6,340 bases of DNA from Prevotella sp. (GTDB lineage Bacteria > Bacteroidota > Bacteroidia > Bacteroidales > Dysgonomonadaceae). The translations under genes were made by a program, and so were the position numbers. Shown here piece by piece: positions 1 to 5,264 of the stretch. The notes under the pieces were generated by a model. That model was not told where the DNA came from. It saw only the letters and a program-made list of their open reading frames with translations, and made no database searches. Position 1 is the first letter of the stretch, and every line of letters begins with the position of its first letter. Location of the stretch: the NCBI GenBank assembly GCA_031263965.1, contig JAISES010000182.1:1-6340 (forward strand), written 5' to 3'.

Positions 1-483
1 ATAAGGCTTATAGGTATCCCAATTGTCCTTAAGGTATCTGTATACCTCTTTCAATTGTTCTTTCATATCCACAGAAGCAACTTCCAGCTTCGGGTAAACG
101 GAAACGGATTTAGCCATACCTGAGCTTTCATCCATCTCTCCCAGTGTCGTTGTCTGTGTCTGCGCCGTTATGGACGCCATGATATATACATAATTAGCTA
201 CCGGCGAAAAGCTGTAGATATTTCCTTTCCTGTATATGACGTCTTTTAAGTCGTTCCATATAACAGGCACAGGAACAATTAATAGCCCTTCAAGGAAATT
301 TCTATACAATTCTTTTCCCAGAAGCTTGTCCATAAACCCCGGCTCATACTTTTCAATAAAGTAATTCAACGAATATTCTCCGGTAGCCTGAATAGCCAGT
401 TCAACCCCAACCGCCCCGCAATGGTATTTCATTTGGGGCAGTTCGAGTATTCCTGTGAAGTATGTATTATCAAGGAGTGTCAT
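1..483 (-). CDS. putative phage head-tail connector/adaptor protein (3' part outside window)
   Basis: The frame is open from an ATG at 483-481 to the window edge, giving 161 codons and no stop, so the C-terminus is missing. I translated it by hand: it begins MTLLDNTYFTGILELP and contains FIEKYEPGFMDKLLGKELY (about residues 42-60), a W-x-x-L segment near 75 and FSPVANYVYI near 92-101. The pattern of a short helix, 'YE..F...LLG..LY' and then 'SP.ANYVY' is one I associate with small Bacteroidota phage head-tail connector or adaptor proteins (DUF6712-like). That assignment is from memory of the family, not a search. Position supports it: it starts two bases after the stop of the 61-residue gene and is the fifth gene of the portal-protease-capsid operon, where connector proteins normally sit. 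The role would be joining the portal vertex to the tail. It could instead be another head-completion protein. Confidence 0.6.
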   Translation of the reverse strand, partial: MTLLDNTYFTGILELPQMKYHCGAVGVELAIQATGEYSLNYFIEKYEPGFMDKLLGKELYRNFLEGLLIVPVPVIWNDLKDVIYRKGNIYSFSPVANYVYIMASITAQTQTTTLGEMDESSGMAKSVSVYPKLEVASVDMKEQLKEVYRYLKDNWDTYKPY

Positions 484-485
484 TT

Positions 486-671
486 TTACGCTTTTTCGGC
501 CACTTTTCGAGCAATCAGCTTTTTAGCCAGCTCCGGATGGACAGAATAAACGGTTCCGGGCTTCAGGTATTTTGCACCGCTGACAGCCTTTATGTTCACG
601 CGGTCGGAGTAAATAATCTTTTTCCCCGCGGGGTTTTTACTCTCGTCTACTACTGTATTTACTTTACTCAT
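486..671 (-). CDS. small phage protein of the head operon, function unknown
   Basis: This 61-residue basic protein starts at ATG 671-669, seven bases after the capsid stop, and ends two bases before the next start, so it is co-translated with the head genes. About a quarter of its residues are Lys or Arg. The N-terminal third looks flexible and charged. The C-terminal half contains YLKPGTVYSVHP (residues 35-46) followed by AKKLIARKVAEKA (49-61). That layout, a Gly-containing beta turn and then a short 'A..LI..G/K.A' helix, recurs in short phage head-region proteins, but I cannot name the family. A head-decoration, head-completion or adaptor role is plausible from position only. No signal peptide or membrane segment is visible. 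Confidence 0.7.
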   Translation of the reverse strand: MSKVNTVVDESKNPAGKKIIYSDRVNIKAVSGAKYLKPGTVYSVHPELAKKLIARKVAEKA

Positions 672-678
672 AATATAT

Positions 679-1950
679 TTATTGAATTATAGTTAAAGCT
701 TCTTTCACCGCGTCAATGTCGAGGTATATCCATGAACCCGCATCCCTATTAGCTTGATACATAAGAGAGAATACTTCACCGACGATAGTTTTCTCATTGC
801 GTATCAATTGGTCGTTAATAAGACCGATACGTGAGATAAATCCCGTATGCTCTTCTTTCCATGTATTGGAATCACCCATCAGGATTTTACCCGGCGCGAT
901 ACCGTTGGACACTTTCAACGACAATCCGGCTATCTGGTTGCTCCCTACCATAATAGGCGGCATAACAGGCTGACCGATATTGTCAGTAGCCAGATTCATA
1001 GCCCATACGTCTGCCTGGTTCATCCATATTACGTTCGGCTCGAACAGCATATTCTGAATGGAGAGGATACCCGCTCCTATTACGCTGTAAATGGTCGGTT
1101 GGTTGATGGTTCCGTCAAGGGTTGTGGATATATATCCCGGAGCTGTTGCCAGGATCTTATTCAGCAAAATATTCTGCCAGTCCCGCAACAGGTCGGTTTC
1201 AAACAGGTCTATAATTGAGTTGAACAGTGTATCGAAATCGTTTTCAAATTCTTCCGTCCACTCCATATGGGCCGCTATCTTTATACGGTTGTATACTTTA
1301 TCCTCAAAGGTATACGAAACCAAAGGCTTAACAGCGCCTTCCGCTGTTATTACGGCCTGTCCTTCGCGTGAAGATTGTTCCCTCTTTAGCTTTGCCTCTT
1401 TCACCCTCGCAACTTGGCGGCTGCGGATAATGTCGAGTACAAAGTTTTTGGGATACTTGATATAAGCTATCTCGTTGTCCCATTCAAAATCCATTCCGCT
1501 CGAAATCTCGGCGCCTGTGACTACGTTCTGTGTAGTCATCAACGCAGCCGCGCGCATGCCATCGAACGCGATCTCTACGGCTGACGGAGAACCGGATCTA
1601 ACCGCTTTCAGGATATTATCCTTGTGAGCTTCCAGTTTCGAACGCAGGTTATATCTCTCTTTTTGAGATATCTTTCCCTGCGATAAGCTTTCTAACTTAT
1701 CCATTTTCTCAGCCATACTTCTGAGCTGGCTCACGATAGTCTGGGTTTCCTTACCCTGTTCGGCAGAAAACTCGCCTACGACATTTTTTAATGCCTGTGA
1801 AAAAGCATCTGAATTACGCTTTTCACTGGCCGACACTTCCTCTTTGAGTACATCGTTCAAAGCTTCTTCAAACCTTGACACAAATTGCTCATTCTCCGAG
1901 GAGAGCGTATTACCGTTTTTCGCCCTGACGGCGTCTAAAATTTTTCCCAT
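679..1950 (-). CDS. major capsid protein, HK97 fold, with N-terminal scaffold-like domain
   Basis: This 423-residue protein would form the icosahedral shell. Residues 1 to about 115 are charged, mostly helical and coiled-coil-like (for example QTIVSQLRSMAEKMDKLESL, 70-89), as expected for the delta or scaffold region that HK97-type protease removes. A linker rich in Ala, Thr and Gly (about 130-155) leads to the mature part. There, EGQAVITAEGAVKPL (196-210) resembles the extended-loop region, the helix around 233-262 (TEEFENDFDTLFNSIIDLF and onward) fits the spine helix, and VIWMNQADVWAM (307-318) resembles the A-domain core. The start is ATG 1950-1948, directly abutting the protease stop (TAA then ATG with no gap), so translation is probably coupled. 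Length and gene order (portal, protease, capsid) fit the family. The cleavage site cannot be fixed by eye; 115-155 is my estimate. Confidence 0.9.
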   Translation of the reverse strand: MGKILDAVRAKNGNTLSSENEQFVSRFEEALNDVLKEEVSASEKRNSDAFSQALKNVVGEFSAEQGKETQTIVSQLRSMAEKMDKLESLSQGKISQKERYNLRSKLEAHKDNILKAVRSGSPSAVEIAFDGMRAAALMTTQNVVTGAEISSGMDFEWDNEIAYIKYPKNFVLDIIRSRQVARVKEAKLKREQSSREGQAVITAEGAVKPLVSYTFEDKVYNRIKIAAHMEWTEEFENDFDTLFNSIIDLFETDLLRDWQNILLNKILATAPGYISTTLDGTINQPTIYSVIGAGILSIQNMLFEPNVIWMNQADVWAMNLATDNIGQPVMPPIMVGSNQIAGLSLKVSNGIAPGKILMGDSNTWKEEHTGFISRIGLINDQLIRNEKTIVGEVFSLMYQANRDAGSWIYLDIDAVKEALTIIQ

Positions 1951-2619
1951 TTAAAATAATTTTTTAAAATTATCGAATAGATCCCCTTTATCTGTTTCCG
2001 GGGTGCTCGTCGCGGCCCCTGATAACGAAAGGAGTACATTTAAATCTTCCAGTAGTTCACCCGGATACTTGTTGAGTACGGCCGTTGCCTGCATGCCTTT
2101 ATAGCCCCTTAGCTGGGCCGAATCCCCGGACGAAAATGTAATAGTAGATATTTCAAACAGCTTAATTTCGCGCAATACATAAGCGTCCAATGCGCTGCTA
2201 TATTCTACCTTATCATATATATAGTCAAAACCGTATGAAAGCTGTTTCAATACGCCCTGCCTGATTTGTGCAAGTGCCTCATCAGCATAGCGAACGCCCT
2301 GAATAACCTCGCCCTCGAAGTATAGACCGTAGTCATCTTCTAATAAAACGGAAGGACGACACAGTATCTCTGCCTGCCGGTGTTGATTCAACACAACGAT
2401 GGGATTTTTCAAAGCCTCTACACCTCTTGCGTTAAGGCTGTTCAGGGTAGCCCCTTTTATAACTATCTCACTGAAATCATTCTTTTCGTTCCATACAATA
2501 GGATAACCCGCTATTTTCCGGTCATCGACTTCAAACTTCGACCTTTGGGCGTCCATACATACGGACAAATGCCTGTTAATGAATGATCTTTCTTCTTTGA
2601 ATATCTTTAGCTTATCCAT
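1951..2619 (-). CDS. HK97-type prohead maturation protease
   Basis: This serine protease of the HK97 prohead family (peptidase U35/S78) cuts the scaffold part from capsid subunits after prohead assembly. From the ATG at 2619-2617 the protein has 222 residues. The visible catalytic candidates are His80 in the motif LNQH, Ser128 in LSYGF, and Glu156 in LFEIS. Their order and spacing match the family, as does the beta-rich segment around YGLYFEGEV (97-105). The frame extends five codons further to a TTG at 2634, but the ATG is preferred: it has an A-rich leader and overlaps the portal stop by only 8 bases (2612-2619), consistent with translational coupling. The C-terminal ~30 residues are Asp, Glu and Ser rich and probably a flexible tail, possibly removed by self-cleavage. 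The gene lies between portal and capsid, its classical position. Confidence 0.88.
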   Translation of the reverse strand: MDKLKIFKEERSFINRHLSVCMDAQRSKFEVDDRKIAGYPIVWNEKNDFSEIVIKGATLNSLNARGVEALKNPIVVLNQHRQAEILCRPSVLLEDDYGLYFEGEVIQGVRYADEALAQIRQGVLKQLSYGFDYIYDKVEYSSALDAYVLREIKLFEISTITFSSGDSAQLRGYKGMQATAVLNKYPGELLEDLNVLLSLSGAATSTPETDKGDLFDNFKKLF

Positions 2620-3910
2620 TTTTATATTTATCAATGATTTTTTGTACTATATCTTTTGCATCAGCCTCGTCTATAAGTCCCGCCTGTTGCATCTTGCTTA
2701 TGTTATCAAGTGTCAGGCCGTCACTTTTTAATGATGTTTCACGATCAGGTTGCATTACCTGTATATTGTTCATGCCCGGGGCAAACCTCAGCCCTATCTT
2801 ATCCAGCGCAAACGCTTTAGTAAAGGAATGCGCTTTATTTTCTGCCATACCGAATATTACATTCTGATACAGATTCTTTTCAGCCTGTTCCTTATTAGTG
2901 AAGGTAGTCCCCTTTTTTAATGGTATGAGGTCTTTATCTACCCCTAAGATACCGGCTATCTGTAAAGCGTCCGCCTCCGTTTCTTCGAAAGGTTGAAGTT
3001 CGCTGATGGTAGCCAGTGTTTTTATAAACTTTAGCGGTATTGCGCTGACGGTCCAGAATTTTTTATCGCCCGTCAACCCGTGGCGATCAAGGATATCTTT
3101 CAATATTTCGTCCCGTGTCGTAGGGTTGACGGCCTCCTGTTCCGAATTGTGCGCCGAATTATCCCGCGAAAGTATCCCGCCCATGCCATTGTTGTTATAG
3201 GCTTTATATCTGGCCGAATATACCGCGATAAGGTTGTTTATATTCTTCTCAGCGCCTTTTAGTGGACTGGGGGATTTAATTCCTGTGGAATTTACATTCC
3301 GGGAGCTTAAACTCAAACTTCTTTCATGTATCACATAATTAGGATCTATCTTTTGTGAATCGAAAGGAGAATTATAACCGTAATATTCCACAATATCCGT
3401 TATAGATGTAATATCAAAGAACGATGGGCGCGTATTCTTGATTTTTATATCCACCTGGTCGGGCGTTAGCAGCCATACGGAGGATATAGTGTCCGGGGTT
3501 GCGTTTTTAAACGACCTCGGCGTGTTTGTATATATATAGTTATTTCCGTCCGAAAGTTCATTAAACACCGCGTTATATATCATATCCTGAAAACTGGCGC
3601 AAAACGGATTAGGGGAGTTTATAAGCCTTTTTATATTCTCAGGTGCGTCTACTATATCGCCATTCTTATTAACTATATTGAAAGGCAGTCCGGCGACACG
3701 GTCGGCAATGGCATCTATCGGAAAGAATATCTCAGATATGCAATTAGCTAAAGAAAAAGCGGTCGCATTAGAAAATACGGCGTTGTCGTTGCCTCCATAA
3801 AATTGGCGGCAAGCCTCGTTTAGCCATGTCCAATAATATAGCTCTTTATCTTTGTTGGTTTCCGCTGCTTTAGGAAACCATGTATCCCATGCCTGACTTA
3901 AACGCCCCAT
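2612..3910 (-). CDS. phage portal protein, HK97 family
   Basis: The portal forms the dodecameric ring at one capsid vertex through which DNA is packaged and the tail attached. From the ATG at 3910-3908 (MGRLSQAWDTW) the protein has 432 residues. Family features are the N-terminal core ANCISEIFFPIDAIADRVAGLP followed by NI.N..GDIVD, the RLINSPNPF segment, a long helix with SDGNNYIY, and the later QPFEETEADALQIAGILGVDKDLIP and NKEQAEKNLYQN segments, which match the clip, stem and crown region of HK97/SPP1-type portals. Its C-terminus is helical and acidic, then basic. The open frame runs on to an ATG at 3943, and another ATG lies at 3916. I reject 3943 because the -7 promoter box (3931-3938) lies downstream of it. 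The choice between 3916 and 3910 is uncertain. It is the first gene of the head operon. Confidence 0.88.
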   Translation of the reverse strand: MGRLSQAWDTWFPKAAETNKDKELYYWTWLNEACRQFYGGNDNAVFSNATAFSLANCISEIFFPIDAIADRVAGLPFNIVNKNGDIVDAPENIKRLINSPNPFCASFQDMIYNAVFNELSDGNNYIYTNTPRSFKNATPDTISSVWLLTPDQVDIKIKNTRPSFFDITSITDIVEYYGYNSPFDSQKIDPNYVIHERSLSLSSRNVNSTGIKSPSPLKGAEKNINNLIAVYSARYKAYNNNGMGGILSRDNSAHNSEQEAVNPTTRDEILKDILDRHGLTGDKKFWTVSAIPLKFIKTLATISELQPFEETEADALQIAGILGVDKDLIPLKKGTTFTNKEQAEKNLYQNVIFGMAENKAHSFTKAFALDKIGLRFAPGMNNIQVMQPDRETSLKSDGLTLDNISKMQQAGLIDEADAKDIVQKIIDKYKNG

Positions 3911-3930
3911 ATACATACATGTATTTATCA

Positions 3931-3938
3931 CAAAAATA
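3931..3938 (-). promoter_or_regulatory. -7 box of the head operon promoter
   Basis: Read on the minus strand this is TATTTTTG, a perfect match to the Bacteroidota -7 consensus TAnnTTTG. No good TTTG stands 19-21 bases upstream; the -33 region instead falls in the inverted repeat at 3946-3970. Transcription would begin near 3925, leaving a leader of only about 10-15 bases before the portal ATG at 3916 or 3910. A weak -33 element suggests dependence on an activator or on a phage factor, which would suit late genes. Confidence 0.5.
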
Positions 3939-3945
3939 CACATAA

Positions 3946-3970
3946 GTTATTTAGAATTGTTCTAAATAAC
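3946..3970. promoter_or_regulatory. 25-base perfect inverted repeat, candidate operator upstream of the portal gene
   Basis: The arms GTTATTTAGAA and TTCTAAATAAC are exact inverted copies around a three-base centre, TTG. The site begins eight bases upstream of the -7 box at 3931-3938 and covers the -33 position, where a bound protein would block or recruit RNA polymerase. The core TTAGAAT-T-GTTCTAA resembles a 7-1-7 palindrome of the kind bound by Fur-family regulators, but this is only a resemblance. A hairpin in RNA is possible too, though it is A/T-rich and lacks a following T run. Confidence 0.6.
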
Positions 3971-3991
3971 GCAAGGCAAAAAAATGAATAA

Positions 3992-4022
3992 AAAAATAAA
4001 AGCCCCCACCGAAGCAGGGGCT
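3992..4022 (-). terminator. intrinsic terminator of the 51-residue/DUF5053 unit
   Basis: On the minus strand the RNA forms a 9-bp stem (AGCCCCUGC with GUGGGGGCU, including two G-U pairs) closed by a UUCG tetraloop on a C-G pair, a very stable loop. It is followed by TTTTATTTTTTT. It lies 28 bases after the stop of the gene at 4051-4443 and upstream of the head operon promoter, so it separates the two transcripts. Confidence 0.9.
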
Positions 4023-4050
4023 AACACGGAATAAACCTGAAAATGTTCAG

Positions 4051-4443
4051 TTAAGCAAGTTTAATCCTTGATGAAGTATCTTGTAATTTTTTCCCTATAT
4101 CGTCCAGGGCGAATTTAAGTTTTATTTTTTCATCGGTCGTAAATCTCGCAACTTTACCATTTACCAAGTTACCGTTTAATCTTTGATAAATCCAATTGCG
4201 CGTTTTTCCGAAGTAATTTTTTGAAATATATGACATAGATACAAGATCTTTTATTCCATCCATTTTCAGGATATTAGCAAGATCGTCAATTCTTTCTTCT
4301 ATAAGCGATAAAGTTTCAATAGCATCTTCCTTTGTTGCGGTTGAATGCTTTTGAAAAAGTTCTTTTTCAAACCTTTCCAATTCGGCGGGGTCTGTTATTG
4401 CCTTGAACTTTTCTAAATCCCTGTAAAATTCCTCACGTTTCAT
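4051..4443 (-). CDS. DUF5053-like phage protein with helix-turn-helix-like segment
   Basis: This is a 130-residue protein. The N-terminal half (1-62) is charged and helical. The conserved part is SMSYISKNYFGKTRNWIYQR (69-88) followed by LNGNLVNGKVARFTTDE (89-105) and a C-terminal helix with KLKFALDDIGKKL. I recognise this 'YI...YFGK.R.W.YQR.NG..VNG....FT..E' pattern as DUF5053, which is frequent in Bacteroidota prophages and has no function known to me. The segment from Tyr72 to about Arg88 reads like a helix-turn-helix, so DNA binding is plausible but not shown. It is the second gene of a two-gene unit, starting 20 bases after the 51-residue gene and ended by the UUCG terminator. A regulator acting on the operator in its own promoter (4661-4684) is a reasonable hypothesis. 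Confidence 0.8.
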   Translation of the reverse strand: MKREEFYRDLEKFKAITDPAELERFEKELFQKHSTATKEDAIETLSLIEERIDDLANILKMDGIKDLVSMSYISKNYFGKTRNWIYQRLNGNLVNGKVARFTTDEKIKLKFALDDIGKKLQDTSSRIKLA

Positions 4444-4458
4444 ATTTTAAAAGGTTTT

Positions 4459-4477
4459 GCCCCTCACTCGGAGGGGC
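4459..4477 (-). other. GC-rich hairpin between the 51-residue and DUF5053-like genes
   Basis: On the minus strand GCCCCTC and GAGGGGC form a perfect 7-bp stem around a five-base loop. The stop codon of the 51-residue gene (4466-4464) lies inside the hairpin, and the next ATG follows about 15 bases later. There is no T run after it (AAAACC follows), so it is not a normal terminator. It could affect mRNA stability, or control translation of the downstream gene by being opened when the upstream gene is read to its end. Confidence 0.55.
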
Positions 4478-4619
4478 TGTTAATAATTTCATTCAATTCG
4501 TTCATCCTGTCTAATATTGAATCTATATACTCATCATCTTGTAAAACAGGATTTTCATTAATGGCTCTTAGAAGTATTTCTAAGTAGTGCTTTTCCTTTT
4601 TAGCTTCTTCTTTTGTCAT
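4464..4619 (-). CDS. small acidic helical protein, unknown function
   Basis: A 51-residue reading frame runs from ATG 4619-4617 to TGA 4466-4464. I translated it by hand. It begins MTKEEAKKEKHYLEILLRAI, continues with NENPVLQDDEYIDSILDRM and ends NELNEIINSPSE. Composition and heptad-like leucine/isoleucine spacing suggest two short amphipathic helices; there is no membrane segment. The case for a real gene is its codon use, the A-rich leader (TTTGAAATT before ATG), and a consensus promoter about 40 bases upstream that faces it. It is first in the unit with the DUF5053-like gene. I do not recognise the family. Small proteins of this kind are common in Bacteroidota phage regulatory regions. Confidence 0.7.
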   Translation of the reverse strand: MTKEEAKKEKHYLEILLRAINENPVLQDDEYIDSILDRMNELNEIINSPSE

Positions 4620-4656
4620 AATTTCAAAGATTAAATAATTACTTAACTGAACACTA

Positions 4657-4688
4657 CAAAGATAATAAGCGTTTGGTTATTATCCAAA
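4657..4688 (-). promoter_or_regulatory. consensus Bacteroides-type promoter for the 51-residue/DUF5053 unit
   Basis: On the minus strand a TTTG (-33, 4688-4685) is followed by exactly 20 bases and then TATCTTTG (-7, 4664-4657), matching the TTTG-N19-21-TAnnTTTG consensus in full. The start of transcription would be near 4650, about 30 bases before the ATG at 4619. Confidence 0.85.
4661..4684. promoter_or_regulatory. inverted repeat filling the promoter spacer, candidate operator
   Basis: The two arms GATAATAA and TTATTATC are perfect inverted copies separated by eight bases. They occupy the whole space between the -33 and -7 boxes of the minus-strand promoter, overlapping the -7 box by four bases. 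A dimeric repressor bound here would exclude RNA polymerase. The arms are A/T-rich, so chance cannot be dismissed, but the placement is precise. Confidence 0.5.
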
Positions 4689-4732
4689 TATTTCACCAAT
4701 TATTTTCAATAAAAATACATGTTTTACAGCAT

Positions 4733-4761
4733 AAAAACCGCCCATCTTCTCAGATAAGCGG
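4733..4761 (-). terminator. intrinsic terminator, minus strand, with no recognised gene upstream
   Basis: On the minus strand a 10-bp stem (CCGCTTATCT with AGATGGGCGG, two G-U pairs) is closed by a GAGA tetraloop and followed by TTTTT. Read in the plus direction there is no T run. It would stop transcripts coming from the right, but no minus-strand gene lies there. It may end a small RNA or guard the promoter at 4657-4688 from antisense read-in. Confidence 0.75.
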
Positions 4762-4951
4762 CTTCCCGAACTAACTTTATAAAATCTAATTTATCTATTT
4801 ATGAAGTTTTTACAAGCAATGAAATTCAAACTATTTTTTACATCAAAATCTACATAAGATTTTTGAAAATTTATCTATAAATAGAAGTGTGCAAATTTTA
4901 TTAGTTATATAGAGTAAAAAATATTGATTGATTTTATTTATCTCTTATTTT

Positions 4952-4982
4952 ATTGTTATTGTAATAATTATTAGTTACTTTG
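4952..4982 (+). promoter_or_regulatory. probable promoter of the 72-residue gene, with palindrome in the spacer
   Basis: ATTG at 4952-4955, a 19-base spacer and TTACTTTG at 4975-4982 resemble the Bacteroidota -33 and -7 boxes with one mismatch in each. The spacer contains TAATAATTATTA (4962-4973), a perfect 12-base palindrome. Its half-site TAATAA also occurs in the operator candidate at 4661-4684. Transcription would begin near 4990, about 26 bases before the ATG. Confidence 0.5.
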
Positions 4983-5015
4983 CAGTCCGAAAAAACAACG
5001 AAAAAACCAAACATC

Positions 5016-5234
5016 ATGGGAAAATTATTAGATTCTTTCATGGAATATTTGTGGAATACTCCAGAAGATCAGGTTTTAAAAGAATGGAAATCTCCCGGAA
5101 ACTGGGATGACATTGGTCCTACATTAGGCGAATTTCTTGAATTATACGGTTTTATTTATCAGCCAGATAACACGAAACAACCATTAAATATAAATTATGA
5201 AAAGTCCGAAACTCAATTTCGGACTTTTTTTTAG
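5016..5234 (+). CDS. 72-residue protein of unknown function; possible antitoxin of the neighbouring system
   Basis: The start is ATG 5016-5018 after an A-rich leader; an upstream TTG at 4980 in the same frame lies inside the -7 box and is rejected. The protein begins MGKLLDSFMEYLWNTPEDQV, is rich in Asp, Glu and Trp, and carries NWDDIGPTLGEFLELYGF near residues 29-46. That Trp/acidic composition looks truly coding. The last ten or so codons run through a strong terminator hairpin, and the tail ends QFRTFF. I do not recognise the family. It has its own promoter and terminator, and lies 30 bases upstream of the SecB-like gene. A short, acidic protein beside a SecB-like chaperone, with an aromatic C-terminal tail, recalls antitoxins that need a chaperone. 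That role is inference from context only. Confidence 0.65.
   Translation: MGKLLDSFMEYLWNTPEDQVLKEWKSPGNWDDIGPTLGEFLELYGFIYQPDNTKQPLNINYEKSETQFRTFF
5200..5232 (+). terminator. intrinsic terminator inside the 3' end of the 72-residue gene
   Basis: AAAAGTCCGAAA (5200-5211) and TTTCGGACTTTT (5217-5228) form a perfect 12-bp stem around CTCAA, within a run of eight T. The TAG stop of the 72-residue gene (5232-5234) comes just after the stem. On the opposite strand the stem is followed only by the four T of its own arm, so any termination of minus-strand transcripts would be weak. Confidence 0.88.
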
Positions 5235-5242
5235 TATATTTG
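5235..5242 (+). promoter_or_regulatory. -7 box of the SecB-like/ART-like operon promoter
   Basis: TATATTTG matches the TAnnTTTG consensus exactly and begins one base after the stop of the 72-residue gene. The region where a TTTG should stand (about 5210-5215) falls in the terminator loop and has no match, so the promoter may be weak. Transcription would begin near 5250, leaving a ~15-base leader before the ATG at 5265. Confidence 0.55.
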
Positions 5243-5264
5243 TTGCATATAAATAAACTCACCT

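Larger units (their letters stand above)
4620..5015. other. gene-free, A/T-rich divergent regulatory region
   Basis: No convincing reading frame is present in these ~395 bases. The stretch holds the minus-strand promoter with its inverted repeat (4657-4688), an orphan minus-strand terminator (4733-4761), a plus-strand promoter (4952-4982) and a 12-base palindrome. A repeated motif, AATTTATCTAT, occurs at 4788 and again at 4868; the second copy runs into the near-palindrome TCTATAAATAGA. I see no tRNA gene or recognisable attachment-site core. An overlapping hydrophobic plus-strand frame from 4928 to 5110 is not believable because it spans the promoter and competes with the better 72-residue frame. 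Confidence 0.6.

Noticed and set aside
847..1465. Two overlapping plus-strand open frames opposite the capsid gene (847-1218 and 1091-1465).
   Set aside because: They lie antisense to a well-supported capsid gene, overlap each other, and their composition is that of a reverse-strand shadow (Cys, Ser and Arg rich without family motifs).
2620..2634. Longer prohead protease start at TTG 2634.
   Set aside because: A proper ATG follows five codons later with an A-rich leader and a shorter overlap with the portal gene.
3911..3943. Longer portal start at ATG 3943, adding 11 residues.
   Set aside because: The -7 box at 3931-3938 lies downstream of that codon, and the added residues (CIFVINTC and so on) do not look like a portal N-terminus.
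4788..4887. Two copies of AATTTATCTAT, considered as iterons of an origin or as attachment-site repeats.
   Set aside because: Only two short, diverging copies in very A/T-rich DNA, with no replication or integrase gene in view.
4928..5110. Plus-strand frame of 60 residues with a hydrophobic N-terminus that looks like a membrane segment.
   Set aside because: It needs a TTG start, spans the probable promoter of the 72-residue gene, and overlaps that better-composed frame. The hydrophobic run is what A/T-rich DNA gives by chance.
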